DNA of 33,662 nucleotides from BQJU01 sp964015035 (lineage in GTDB: Bacteria > Bacteroidota > Bacteroidia > Chitinophagales > Saprospiraceae): assembly GCA_964015035.1 (NCBI GenBank), contig CAXHCA010000070.1:1-33662 (forward strand), written 5' to 3'. Positions 7,982 to 16,337 of the stretch are shown one piece after another. A program made the translations under genes and the position numbers. Below the pieces are notes generated by a model, which ran no database searches, was not told the origin of the DNA, and was given only the letters and a program-made list of their open reading frames with translations. Position 1 is the stretch's first letter. Each line of letters opens with the position of its first letter.

Positions 7982-8662
7982 ATGCGCATTGATATCATCT
8001 CCGTTCAGCCGGAATTACTGCACAGCCCATTGCAACATTCTATCATGAAGCGGGCCCAGGATAAAGGCCTCCTTGAGGTGGAAGTTCACGATTTAAAAGC
8101 CTTCGGTCAGGGAAAACACAAGCAGGTAGATGACTACCAGTTTGGTGGTGGCGCTGGCATGGTGATGATGGTGGAACCTCTTGCGGAATGCATAGAGTCA
8201 CTACAGGCTCAGCGCCAATATGACGAGATCATATACATGACCCCTGATGGTGAAAGACTCAACCAGAGCATTTGCAACCAGCTGTCCATGAAGGACAATG
8301 TTATGATCCTCTGTGGTCATTACAAAGGTATTGATGAGCGCATTCGGGAACAGTTTATTACCCGGGAGATTTCCATTGGCGATTATGTGCTTTCGGGAGG
8401 AGAATTGCCTGCTGCTGTACTGGTGGACTCCCTCGGCCGATTGCTTCCCGGGGTGCTCAATGACGAAACTTCTGCACTCTTTGATTCTTTTCAAGACAAT
8501 CTACTGGCTCCACCGGTCTACACTCGGCCGGCCGACTTTCGGGGTTGGAAGGTGCCCGATATTCTGCTCTCTGGAAATTTTCCAGCCATCGAAAATTGGC
8601 GCTACGAAAAAGCTTTAGCCCGCACGCGGGCACGTCGACCGGATTTGTTGGAGGATGAGTAG
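7982..8662 (+). CDS. trmD: tRNA (guanine-N1-)-methyltransferase TrmD
   Basis: TrmD methylates G37 of tRNAs using S-adenosylmethionine and prevents +1 frameshifting. The 226-residue protein carries the trefoil-knot signatures: QFGGGAGMVMMVEPL near residue 55, LCGHYKGIDERI and ISIGDYVLSGGELPA. These are the SAM-binding and knot loops of the SpoU/TrmD class. Length is normal for the family. In many bacteria trmD lies with rpsP, rimM and rplS; none of these is adjacent here, so the gene stands alone. Confidence 0.95.
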   Translation: MRIDIISVQPELLHSPLQHSIMKRAQDKGLLEVEVHDLKAFGQGKHKQVDDYQFGGGAGMVMMVEPLAECIESLQAQRQYDEIIYMTPDGERLNQSICNQLSMKDNVMILCGHYKGIDERIREQFITREISIGDYVLSGGELPAAVLVDSLGRLLPGVLNDETSALFDSFQDNLLAPPVYTRPADFRGWKVPDILLSGNFPAIENWRYEKALARTRARRPDLLEDE

Positions 8663-8672
8663 TGCTCTTTTT

Positions 8673-8819
8673 GTGCCTATTGGGAGGTGGTCCTTTAGCG
8701 CGAAAATTGCAGGTTTTGGGTGCTCACGAGGCTCATTTTTGAGTGCATCTCGGCTCAGCGAAGTGAGGTTCAAAAATCCCGGTTTTACCGGGACTGAGTG
8801 ATTACCTCCAACCATGCAC
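8673..8819 (+). mobile_element. MITE-like element, copy B (147 bp)
   Basis: The left end is degenerate (GTGCCTATTGGGAGGTGG). The right end is ATTACCTCCAACCATGCAC. Flanks are TTT (8670-8672) and TTA (8820-8822), an imperfect 3-bp duplication. The right TTA is the reverse complement of the TAA stop codon of the leftward gene at 8820. The core has CTCATTTTTGAG and the perfect hairpin CCCGGTTTTACCGGG. It lies between the convergent trmD and the choice-of-anchor-B gene, so the hairpin could serve as a terminator. Confidence 0.75.
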
Positions 8820-10397
8820 TTACTCCTTCACCAATTGCCCACTCCAGGATTTTCCATTTTCATCTACCAATCGATAAGAATATGTTCCTGTAGGCAAGGA
8901 ATGCCCGGAAAGCGGGATCTCTGTGGGCAAATGCAGGTTTTCTTTTCTGAAAATCAATTTCCCCCTTTGATCGTATAGACTGAAATTGACTACCGTTTCG
9001 GAAGGGCCTTCCACTTTCAAATTATCGATCAAAGGGTTTGGATAGGCCTTAAACCCCGATTCAGAAGGAAACGGTGTTCCGCTCGTAATGGGGACCAATG
9101 CGATGTCAAATTGCAGTTGATCTCCCTCCATTAGTGAAAAGCTGATTTCTTGTGGCTGATAGCCTTCCGCCGAAATGATCAGATGATAATCTCCGGGTAA
9201 ACCGCCGGAACTGAAATCACCCGTCAAATTGGAAAACAGGGTGTCTGTTTGTGGTGTCACGACAATGGAGGCATTGGCAATCACCAATTCTGTTGCGGCA
9301 TCCGTGATATGTCCATAAAATCGCCCTGCACGGGCACCATTGAAGGTCCAAACATATAACCCGTCTTCTCGATTCCCGCCGATGATTTTGCCGGACGGCA
9401 AGTAAGGACAAGCGGACCACAAGCCTTTAAAACCACCACTTTCTCCCTCCCAAGTATCATAATAGCCCACTTCCACCGGCACGTTGGGGTCGGAGAAGTC
9501 GACGACGCGCAGGCCCTCGGTGTTGTGGGAAATAAAGGCAAAATCTCCCTTCACGTATGGATTGTGCACCAGACTGGCAATATTGGCGGTGTACTGGGCG
9601 ACTTCATACGGATTTTCCAAATCTTCCACATTATACACCCTCGCCGGTAAGCCATCCTGCTCAGGAGCGACAAACAGGTATTTACCATCCTCACTCAATG
9701 AGGAGCTATGTACACTGCCTCCTGGTACAATAATTTGAGCAATTAAAACGGGATTGGCCTTATCGGCAATATCTACAATATCAATAGTGCTTTCGTAAAA
9801 GGCAGCAGCAAAGAGTAAGTCGCCCCGTACGTGACAATCATGAATATAATACCCTGGATCATAATACCCAATTTGTACCGGATCAGCTGGATTGGAAATA
9901 TCCATAATGCGCACACCGTCACTATTGCCGGTACCGTTGACGTACACATAAGGAGCATCTGAAAAGATATCTTTCTGAATGATGTGTCCTTTGGTAAAGG
10001 TTTGGGTATAAGTAGTCACCAAATGGACTTCTGTGGGGAGATTGCTCAGGTCAATCACTTGCATACCGTGATTTTCTCCTTGTACATCGGTGACGACGTA
10101 GGCATGATCTGCTACCACGGTAATTTCCCGCCAGTTGGTCACCGGCCCGGGAATAAATCCAACTTCGGTAACACTTTCATTATCATTGATCAGGTAAATC
10201 GCCGTACCCGTACGTGCGCCGATTAGGGCGTATTCTTGTCCCATTTCATCCGCGTAGACCCAACTTCCCGAATAGCGGGTGTCTCCTCGATTATCCTGAG
10301 CATATAGGGTGACATTTAGGGACTCCTGAGCCCAACCTAACATTGCCGTTAAGGCCCAAAAGAGCCCAATCAGGTAGTATTTTACCATTTGCATCAT
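8820..10397 (-). CDS. Choice-of-anchor B family protein with LVIVD repeats and T9SS sorting tail
   Basis: This exported protein has 525 residues from ATG 10397. An upstream ATG at 10433 adds 12 residues before the signal peptide and is less likely. After the signal segment (ending MLGWAQ) come beta-propeller-like LVIVD repeats such as HGMQVIDLSNLP, GVRIMDISNPADPVQIG, TIDIVDIADKANPV and GLRVVDFSDPNVPVEVG. A carboxypeptidase-regulatory-like domain (GRFYGHITDAATELVIANAS) is next. The C-terminal T9SS type A domain has AYPNPLIDNLKVEG. The protein is predicted to be secreted or surface-bound through T9SS. Its stop codon is the TTA/TAA at the edge of MITE copy B. Function is unknown. Confidence 0.85.
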   Translation of the reverse strand: MMQMVKYYLIGLFWALTAMLGWAQESLNVTLYAQDNRGDTRYSGSWVYADEMGQEYALIGARTGTAIYLINDNESVTEVGFIPGPVTNWREITVVADHAYVVTDVQGENHGMQVIDLSNLPTEVHLVTTYTQTFTKGHIIQKDIFSDAPYVYVNGTGNSDGVRIMDISNPADPVQIGYYDPGYYIHDCHVRGDLLFAAAFYESTIDIVDIADKANPVLIAQIIVPGGSVHSSSLSEDGKYLFVAPEQDGLPARVYNVEDLENPYEVAQYTANIASLVHNPYVKGDFAFISHNTEGLRVVDFSDPNVPVEVGYYDTWEGESGGFKGLWSACPYLPSGKIIGGNREDGLYVWTFNGARAGRFYGHITDAATELVIANASIVVTPQTDTLFSNLTGDFSSGGLPGDYHLIISAEGYQPQEISFSLMEGDQLQFDIALVPITSGTPFPSESGFKAYPNPLIDNLKVEGPSETVVNFSLYDQRGKLIFRKENLHLPTEIPLSGHSLPTGTYSYRLVDENGKSWSGQLVKE

Positions 10398-10471
10398 AGT
10401 GAATTTTTTTATTTGGGAACGACATCCTTTCAAAAGAGGAGTTTACTTGCTTCAACTGAAAAATCACCTCA

Positions 10472-10613
10472 GTGCATGTTTGGAGATGGTGCTTTAGCAG
10501 CAAAAATTGCAGGTTTTAGGTCCTCGCGAGGCTCATTTTTGACCCCTTAGAGGCGGGTTTTCAGCAGGAGCAAGCTCCAAACATGTTCTGAATGACTACC
10601 TACAAACATGCAC
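10472..10613 (+). mobile_element. MITE-like element, copy C (142 bp)
   Basis: The left end is GTGCATGTTTGGAGATGGTG and the right end is ACTACCTACAAACATGCAC. It is flanked by a perfect TCA duplication (10469-10471 and 10614-10616). The right TCA is the reverse complement of the TGA stop of the DUF6495 gene. The core has the palindrome CCTCGCGAGG. Unlike the other copies it lacks the CCCGGTTTTACCGGG hairpin and carries an extra internal end-like copy (CTCCAAACATGTTCTG). It sits upstream of the T9SS protein gene. Confidence 0.82.
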
Positions 10614-11096
10614 TCATTCCTTCAATTGTAATAGCAGTTTATACATGCCCCCATCTCTGGAAATGAGCGCCCCTTGCTCCATCAATTTAAACAATTCCAT
10701 TTCCCGCTCTTCCCGGTAAGCTCTTTGGCCACTATACATTTTTAATTTGGCACCGGATACTTGTAACATTTGCATCATTTGTTCGGGGCCGTCATTGCGG
10801 GTTAGATCCAGTTGGGTTTCCCCTTCTACCAGCAATCCAAGCATACTAATTTTGTCCTGCTCACAATGGAAAGTTCGCAGGTCCTTAGGCGTTTTTAATT
10901 CGAGGTATTCCACACTTTGCAGGGTCCGTTCAAAGATCAGGTCGCTAAAAGTGTCAAGGTGCGCCTCTGCCTGTTCGGGCTTTTCCATTTTTATCTTTTC
11001 CCAATCTTCACCTGTAATGGCGTTGACGGCAAGGTATTTTATAAAATCTCTTTCAAGTTCTTTTAATTCATCTAACTGTAAACGTCTGTACTTCAT
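10614..11096 (-). CDS. DUF6495 family protein
   Basis: This 160-residue soluble protein opens with MKYRRLQLDELKELERDFIK and continues with NAITGEDWEKIK, which I recognise as the pattern of a Bacteroidota-restricted family (DUF6495). Function is unknown, and no signal peptide or catalytic motif is seen. The gene is divergent from terC. Its TGA stop is formed by the 3-bp duplication at the right edge of MITE copy C, so the reading frame is intact despite the insertion. Confidence 0.75.
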   Translation of the reverse strand: MKYRRLQLDELKELERDFIKYLAVNAITGEDWEKIKMEKPEQAEAHLDTFSDLIFERTLQSVEYLELKTPKDLRTFHCEQDKISMLGLLVEGETQLDLTRNDGPEQMMQMLQVSGAKLKMYSGQRAYREEREMELFKLMEQGALISRDGGMYKLLLQLKE

Positions 11097-11127
11097 CGTC
11101 TAGTCCTTTTAGTCTTTTTTTTGAAAA

Positions 11128-11135
11128 CAAAGTTA
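11128..11135 (-). promoter_or_regulatory. -7 box (TAACTTTG) for the DUF6495 gene
   Basis: On the minus strand TAACTTTG matches TAnnTTTG exactly, 31 bases before the ATG at 11096, inside the divergent gap between this gene and terC. Confidence 0.4.
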
Positions 11136-11211
11136 AAGCTTGTAAATGGTTTACCCTGCAGAAAGCCTTTTTTTTCGTAAAATTGCAGCTTAATCAAAAC
11201 AACTGACCTGT

Positions 11212-12066
11212 ATGGAATTCATAATGCCAGATTTAGCTAGTGCCGAGGTATGGATGAGCTTGGTGACCTTGACATTCCTGGAGATTGTGCTGGGCATCGA
11301 TAACATTATCTTTATCTCTATTGCTGCCAATAAATTGGATCCGAAGGATCGACCCAGAGCAACCAACATTGGCCTCGTTTTGGCCATGGTCATGCGGATT
11401 GTACTCTTGTTTGGCGTTTCTATCCTAGTGGCTATGGAGGAACCTTGGATCGAATTTCACTATAGCTGGTTAGAAGGGGGCTTTTCCGGGCAAAGTCTGA
11501 TTTTGATCGCTGGTGGGATCTTCCTTTTGTACAAAAGTACTTCTGAAATCCATCACAAGCTAGAAGGAGAAGACCATATTGATGAACATGGTAATAAAAG
11601 TAAGGTAAAGGCCACCATTACCAGTGCCATCATTCAAATTACCTTAATCAATATCGTCTTTTCATTTGACTCCATCTTGACGGCAGTAGGAATGACCAAT
11701 GGGGTATCAGGTGCTTTGGTGATCATGATTATCGCAGTCGTGTTATCTGTGTTGATCATGATGTTGTTTGCGGTACCTGTCGGCAACTTTGTTAATAAGC
11801 ATCCGACCATCCAGATGTTGGGGCTCGCCTTTTTGATCCTGATTGGATTTATGCTAATAATAGAAGGAGGGCACCTGGCGCACCTGACGATTGCAGGAAG
11901 CACTATTGGGGCAGTGCCTAAAGGGTATTTGTATTTTGCCATTGCCTTCTCCTTATTTGTGGAATTCCTCAATATGCGATTGCGCAAGAACAAAAAGCCT
12001 ACGAAACCCGTTCAATTGCATGGCGTGCAAGAAGATGCGGTTCGTGAAGGATTTTTAAATAAATAG
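11212..12066 (+). CDS. TerC family integral membrane protein
   Basis: TerC-family proteins are multi-span membrane proteins linked to metal efflux (manganese in Alx/MeeF types) and to metalation of exported proteins. The 284 residues show about seven to nine membrane segments. The two family motifs with membrane-embedded acids are EIVLGIDNIIF (near residue 24) and VFSFDSILTAVGMT (near 150). A charged loop EGEDHIDEHGNKSK separates the halves. The gene heads a same-strand run (doxX 30 bases after, then apbE). Start ATG 11212 is supported by the hydrophobic N-terminus; ATG 11224 is possible. Confidence 0.9.
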   Translation: MEFIMPDLASAEVWMSLVTLTFLEIVLGIDNIIFISIAANKLDPKDRPRATNIGLVLAMVMRIVLLFGVSILVAMEEPWIEFHYSWLEGGFSGQSLILIAGGIFLLYKSTSEIHHKLEGEDHIDEHGNKSKVKATITSAIIQITLINIVFSFDSILTAVGMTNGVSGALVIMIIAVVLSVLIMMLFAVPVGNFVNKHPTIQMLGLAFLILIGFMLIIEGGHLAHLTIAGSTIGAVPKGYLYFAIAFSLFVEFLNMRLRKNKKPTKPVQLHGVQEDAVREGFLNK

Positions 12067-12096
12067 AAGAAAATTAATTATAAAACAACACAATCC

Positions 12097-12492
12097 ATGA
12101 TTTCCAGAAAGCAAGATCTAGCACTATTATTATTGCGACTCACTTTTGGAGGACTAATGATCCTGGGCCATGGCTGGGGGAAATTTGACAAGCTACTGGC
12201 AGGAGCACCTTACGAATTTGGTGACCCGATTGGATTGGGACCAACTGTTTCTCTGTTTCTTGCCGTTTTTGCAGAAGTGCTCTGTGCTTTTTTTATTGTC
12301 ATAGGACTATTTACCCGGTATGCAACGATTCCTTTGATCTTCACCATGTTGGTGGCTATTTTTTTTGTAAATCTCGGAGCGCCATTGGCGAATGTTGAAA
12401 AAGCAATTTTATACTTGGTGCCATTTGCCGTGTTGCTGCTCACCGGGCCAGGGTGGTATTCTGTGGATGCTCAGTGGCGAAAAGTGATTTAG
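12097..12492 (+). CDS. DoxX family membrane protein
   Basis: This 131-residue protein has four predicted membrane segments and the DoxX pattern LLLRLTFGGLMILGHGWGKFDKL at the start, then FAEVLCAFFIVIGLFTR. DoxX-family proteins are small membrane proteins of mostly unknown function, some linked to thiosulfate or quinone oxidation. It sits 30 bases after terC and 2 bases before apbE, so these three are likely one transcript. Confidence 0.88.
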   Translation: MISRKQDLALLLLRLTFGGLMILGHGWGKFDKLLAGAPYEFGDPIGLGPTVSLFLAVFAEVLCAFFIVIGLFTRYATIPLIFTMLVAIFFVNLGAPLANVEKAILYLVPFAVLLLTGPGWYSVDAQWRKVI

Positions 12493-12494
12493 CC

Positions 12495-13556
12495 ATGCAA
12501 AAGGCACTTTCTTTTTTAATCCTGCTGATTTTATTGAGCTGTGGCTCTGAGCCTGCCAAACAAACGGGTTTGGTTGCTACGGCTGCGGTGAAACTGGAGG
12601 GCAAAACGATGGGTACTTATTATCGGGTCACCTATTTGGATGCCGGCGAGCGCGATTTTCAAGAGGACATTGATCAACTGCTGATTGAGATCAATCAGGA
12701 AGTGTCTACCTATATTGATACCGCTACCATTTCCTTGATCAACCAATCGGCAGAGCGCTTTTCCTGGCCGGAAAATGTGGATGAAGCCCGATTGGCTCAT
12801 TTTATGCGTAACTTTGAGGTGGCCCGTATGGTTTTTGAAAAAACGGATGGAAATTTTGACCCCACCGTGATGCCACTGGTCAATTACTGGGGATTTGGGT
12901 ATACTGAAAAGAAACCCGTAACAGATGTTGATCGAAAGGTTATCGATTCGCTGATGCAGTATGTGGGCTTTGCAAAGGTGGCCTTAGATCAACAGGAGGG
13001 GCATTTCCAATTGCAAAAAACAGCTCCTGATGTTCAACTGGATTTTAGTGCTTGCGCCAAAGGGTATGCAGTAGATGCGGTTGGTGAGTTATTGGAAAAG
13101 CAAGGGGTTGCGAATTACCTGGTAGATATTGGTGGTGAGGCACGCGCCAAAGGGCAAAGCCCACGAGGAGATGATTGGAAAATAGGAATCAATGTGCCCA
13201 AAGAGGGAGCCGCTGTTGACGACATTCAAGTGGCCGTTCCTCTATTGAACCAAGCAGTGGCCACCTCAGGGAACTATCGGAATTTCTACGAAGTAGACGG
13301 GGTGAAATACAGCCATACCATCAATCCCAAAACCGGATTTCCGGAGCGGAGTCGCTTGTTGAGTGTTTCCGTCTTTGCACCGAGCTGTGCTGTGGCGGAT
13401 GCCTATGCAACGGCATTTATGGTGATGGGGTATGACCAGGCAAAAATGCTGGCCGCCCAATTGCCCGAAATTGAAGCCTATTTCATTGTTAGTCAAGAGG
13501 ATGGCACTTTACAAACGGATTATACCTCTGGCTTGGATAAATTATTTCAAAATTAG
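12495..13556 (+). CDS. apbE: FAD:protein FMN transferase ApbE, lipoprotein
   Basis: ApbE covalently attaches FMN from FAD to threonine side chains of exported flavoproteins such as NqrB/C and RnfG/D. From ATG 12495 the protein has 353 residues and a lipoprotein signal (MQKALSFLILLILLSCGS, Cys16). An earlier GTG frame start overlaps doxX and lacks the signal. Family motifs are GKTMGTYYRVTY, DFSACAKGYAVDAVGELL, the flavin-binding DIGGEARAKG, SHTINPKTGFP and ADAYATAFMVMG, the last with the metal-binding Asp and Thr. No obvious client flavoprotein is encoded nearby. Confidence 0.93.
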   Translation: MQKALSFLILLILLSCGSEPAKQTGLVATAAVKLEGKTMGTYYRVTYLDAGERDFQEDIDQLLIEINQEVSTYIDTATISLINQSAERFSWPENVDEARLAHFMRNFEVARMVFEKTDGNFDPTVMPLVNYWGFGYTEKKPVTDVDRKVIDSLMQYVGFAKVALDQQEGHFQLQKTAPDVQLDFSACAKGYAVDAVGELLEKQGVANYLVDIGGEARAKGQSPRGDDWKIGINVPKEGAAVDDIQVAVPLLNQAVATSGNYRNFYEVDGVKYSHTINPKTGFPERSRLLSVSVFAPSCAVADAYATAFMVMGYDQAKMLAAQLPEIEAYFIVSQEDGTLQTDYTSGLDKLFQN

Positions 13557-13574
13557 CCTAAAAACCGAGCATTC

Positions 13575-14393
13575 ATGGATTTTCAACTCGATCGGCCTCT
13601 TTGTTTTTTTGATATCGAAGCAACCGGCCTAAGTGTTGTGAGAGACCGCATCATACAGATCGCCATTATCAAGTATTTTCCCGGCGATAAAGCGCCGGAT
13701 GAATTGTCAATGTTGATCAATCCCGGTATCCCCATTTCGGAGGAAGCCATGGGCGTACACGGCATTCTACCAAAGGATGTAGCCAATAAACCTACCTTCC
13801 AGCAGGTCGCCCAAAAGCTATATGACTTTATTGGAAATGCAGACTTGGCGGGCTACAACTCCAACCGTTTTGACATTCCGATTTTAATGGAAGAATTTGC
13901 CAGAGTAGGCATGGAGTTGGAAATGGATCGTCGAAGGCTGATTGATGTGCAGCGCATTTTTTACAAAATGGAGCCTCGTACCCTCAAGGCGGCCCTTAAA
14001 TATTACTGTGACCAGGATTTGGAAGATGCCCACGATGCTATGGCCGATGTAAAGGCCACCATCGAAGTATTTAAAGGCCAATTGAAAAAATATGAAGCGG
14101 TCGATTACGTTGATAATGATGGAGTGGTGAGCGAAGCGCCCATCAAAAAAGACATTCAGGCCCTGCATGAATTTACCAACGATATGCGCTTTCTCGACGC
14201 TACCCAGAAAATGAAGTTGGATGCCAATGGTACACCTGTATTTGCTTTTGGCAAATACAACGGAAAACCCGTTGGTGAGACCCTGTACAAAGACCGGCAT
14301 TACTACAATTGGATTCTGAATAAAGAATTCTCTTCGCAGGTGAAGCAGTTGGTCAAAAAGTTGTTGAAGGAATATGAACAAAGTTTGCAGTAG
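13575..14393 (+). CDS. DEDDh 3'-5' exonuclease with ExoX-like C-terminal domain
   Basis: This 272-residue nuclease has a DnaQ-type fold. The acidic residues are visible in FFDIEATGL (Asp13, Glu15), NSNRFD (Asp100) and HDAMADV (His153, Asp158), giving the DEDDh class. The C-terminal section (about 215-265) has FAFGKYNGKPVGETL and YYNWILNKEF, typical of the small domain found on ExoX-like exonucleases. It could act in repair or as a proofreading-like nuclease; it is too short and in the wrong context for a polymerase subunit. The last 20 bases overlap the next gene. Confidence 0.88.
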   Translation: MDFQLDRPLCFFDIEATGLSVVRDRIIQIAIIKYFPGDKAPDELSMLINPGIPISEEAMGVHGILPKDVANKPTFQQVAQKLYDFIGNADLAGYNSNRFDIPILMEEFARVGMELEMDRRRLIDVQRIFYKMEPRTLKAALKYYCDQDLEDAHDAMADVKATIEVFKGQLKKYEAVDYVDNDGVVSEAPIKKDIQALHEFTNDMRFLDATQKMKLDANGTPVFAFGKYNGKPVGETLYKDRHYYNWILNKEFSSQVKQLVKKLLKEYEQSLQ

Positions 14394-15279
14394 GATAGTT
14401 ACGCAAAGCCTATCCCTTATTTTGACCTTACTGATCCTTTTTGTCTTTTCGGGATGTTACGAAGACCAGGAAGGCTGCCTCGACATTAGAGCCACTAATT
14501 TTGATCCCAGTGCAGATGTCTATTGCTCCGATGTGCCGGTTGAAGATTGTTGCAACTATCCCAATTTACAGCTTCAGCTTCAGCACCGCGTCGAATTGCC
14601 GGATACTATCTACCGCCTGGTGTATAATGATTCGGTTTATTATGACGCAGTGGGTCAACCCTTTCGCATTCAGAATATCCAGTACTATTTATCCAATTTT
14701 GAGTTGATTCGGGCGGATGGCTCCATTTTAAGAATCAATGAAACGGTGGAAATTGATCTAAACCAAACGGGTGATCCGGAATTGGTCACATTCATACCCG
14801 ATTGGTTGCTGGTCAATGCGGGGATTTCTCCTGTTTTGACAATAGGTGATTTTCGGGAAACTGGCCAATTTGATAAACTGCGCTTTGACGTAGGGCTATA
14901 TGCTGACCTCAATCGCTTGAATCCCCTCGACTTTGCGGCGGGTAATCCGCTGGCTGTGCAAACGGATACGATGTACAATTTTCAGGATGGTCGGTATTAC
15001 TACACCAAGACCTCCTTTTTCCAGGACACGGTGGCCACGGATACCATTCCAAGAGTCGTGACTACCGATATTAATCAAGGCACGGTACCGGTGGAGATCG
15101 ATCTGCCTAATGATTTTAATCATCTGGAAGGTTTCAACCTTTTGCTTACTTTGAGGGTTGATTATTTGTCTTGGTTTAGTAATGTTGACGTGAGAAACGA
15201 TACAGAGGCCCAAATTGCCGAAAAATTTGTTCAGCAGCTTGCAGATGCCTATTCTTTGGTTAACATCGAGTCCAATTAA
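14374..15279 (+). CDS. MbnP-like lipoprotein, paralogue 1 (conserved Trp missing)
   Basis: This is a 301-residue lipoprotein (lipobox VFSGC, Cys28). It starts with a short Cys-rich segment, EGCLDIRATNFDPSADVYC, of the GCxD...A.N(Y/F).P.A type seen in Bacteroidota surface proteins. The MbnP-like domain follows (about 62-298): RIQNIQYYLSNFELIRADG and FDKLRFDVGLYADLNRLNP align with paralogue 2. In known MbnP proteins a tryptophan is converted to kynurenine by the di-heme enzyme MbnH to form a copper site. Here the aligned segment reads MYNFQDGRYYYTK, with Asn202 where paralogue 2 has Trp. It may therefore not be modified in the same way. It overlaps the exonuclease gene by 20 bases. Confidence 0.78.
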   Translation: MNKVCSRIVTQSLSLILTLLILFVFSGCYEDQEGCLDIRATNFDPSADVYCSDVPVEDCCNYPNLQLQLQHRVELPDTIYRLVYNDSVYYDAVGQPFRIQNIQYYLSNFELIRADGSILRINETVEIDLNQTGDPELVTFIPDWLLVNAGISPVLTIGDFRETGQFDKLRFDVGLYADLNRLNPLDFAAGNPLAVQTDTMYNFQDGRYYYTKTSFFQDTVATDTIPRVVTTDINQGTVPVEIDLPNDFNHLEGFNLLLTLRVDYLSWFSNVDVRNDTEAQIAEKFVQQLADAYSLVNIESN

Positions 15280-15288
15280 GCGTTCTAA

Positions 15289-16077
15289 ATGAAAAAATCT
15301 CTCATTATGAAAAGAATATTGTTTTTGGGAATACTCGGCTTGGTTTTTATGGCTGCTGATTGTGAGCGGGAAGTAGAGCCGACCCCTGGTGAAGCTATTA
15401 TCAATTTTAAAGGCGTCTATGATAGTGAACCATTGGTGATGTTTGCTAAAGAATATGACTATGAAGCGGGCATGAAAGTGAAACTTCAATTGTTCCAGTT
15501 TTACATTTCCAACCTTGAACTGGTGTCTAATACCTCTGGCGTAGAACAAACGGTGCCCTTATCGGATGTAGAATTGATCAGCTTTAAAGAAATTGTGGAT
15601 GAGACGGCTGCTCAACAGGGCATTAACCTGACTTACACTGATATTCCGGACGGGAAGTATACGCAAATCCGCTTTGGGTTGGGGTTGACGGAAGCCTTGA
15701 ATAGCACCAACCCCAGTGACTACACACCACCTCATCCGCTTGATGATCACTATTGGTCGGCAGCCTTGGGGTACGTTTTTACCAAGATTGAAGGCAATGC
15801 AGATCTGGAAGGAAATGGCGAGTATACCAATGATGGAAAGCTTACTTTCCACTCTGGACATAATAGCCTCTATCAAGAGTTGACCTTTCCCATTGATATG
15901 GAAATTGTGGGGGGAACCGTGAAGAAAATTAATTTTTCAGTGGATTTGCATCGAGTATTGGATGATGGCAATGGTAATTTCATCGATTTCCGTGAAGTGA
16001 CCCAAGACCACACCAATAACCCGGAAATCTATGAGGGAATTGCCAACCGCTTGGCAACAGCCATTGCGGTACAATAG
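15289..16077 (+). CDS. MbnP-like lipoprotein, paralogue 2 (likely substrate of a di-heme MbnH-like enzyme)
   Basis: This 262-residue protein (257 from ATG 15307) belongs to the MbnP family of periplasmic copper-binding proteins, first described next to methanobactin genes. Visible family features are FYISNLELVS, YTQIRFGLGLTEALN, HYWSAALGYVFTKIEGN, with the only Trp of the protein (Trp156), and LTFHSGHN. The signal ends in FMAADC, with Cys25 as probable lipidation site, although Asp at the -1 position is unusual. It follows paralogue 1 by 9 bases. Three di-heme peroxidase-like genes lie downstream, beyond MITE copy D. The pairing matches the known MbnP/MbnH partnership, in which the enzyme oxidises a Trp. 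Confidence 0.83.
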   Translation: MKKSLIMKRILFLGILGLVFMAADCEREVEPTPGEAIINFKGVYDSEPLVMFAKEYDYEAGMKVKLQLFQFYISNLELVSNTSGVEQTVPLSDVELISFKEIVDETAAQQGINLTYTDIPDGKYTQIRFGLGLTEALNSTNPSDYTPPHPLDDHYWSAALGYVFTKIEGNADLEGNGEYTNDGKLTFHSGHNSLYQELTFPIDMEIVGGTVKKINFSVDLHRVLDDGNGNFIDFREVTQDHTNNPEIYEGIANRLATAIAVQ

Positions 16078-16116
16078 TAACGTATTTATTTTGCGCTGGC
16101 CAATGCTCAACCATTA

Positions 16117-16309
16117 GTGCATGTTTGGAGCTGGTGCTTTAGCAGCGAAAATTGCAGGTTTTGGGTGCTCACGAGGCTCATTTTTGAGTACAACTCGGCT
16201 CAGCCGAGACGGACGAAAAGATCGCCGAAAAGAGGTCTCAAAATCCCGGTTTTACCGGGACTGAATAGCTTGCCCGAATATACTTCAGGGACTACATCCA
16301 AACATGCAC
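16117..16309 (+). mobile_element. MITE-like element, copy D (193 bp)
   Basis: This is the longest complete copy. The left end is GTGCATGTTTGGAGCTGGTG and the right end is ACTACATCCAAACATGCAC. It has a perfect TTA duplication (16114-16116 and 16310-16312). The core holds CTCATTTTTGAG, the perfect hairpin CTCGGCTCAGCCGAG, and CCCGGTTTTACCGGG. It splits the MbnP genes from the MbnH-like genes. A 74-residue open frame starting at its left edge is chance. Confidence 0.85.
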
Positions 16310-16337
16310 TTAGCCAGCGTGCTTTAATAATAGTGCC

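Noticed and set aside
14896..15549. 217-residue minus-strand frame across the MbnP-like genes
   Set aside because: It overlaps two well-supported lipoprotein genes and has no family resemblance.
4655..16309. REP/BIME-type palindromes tied to a RAYT transposase
   Set aside because: REP elements are shorter and lack target duplications, whereas these have inverted ends and TNA duplications.
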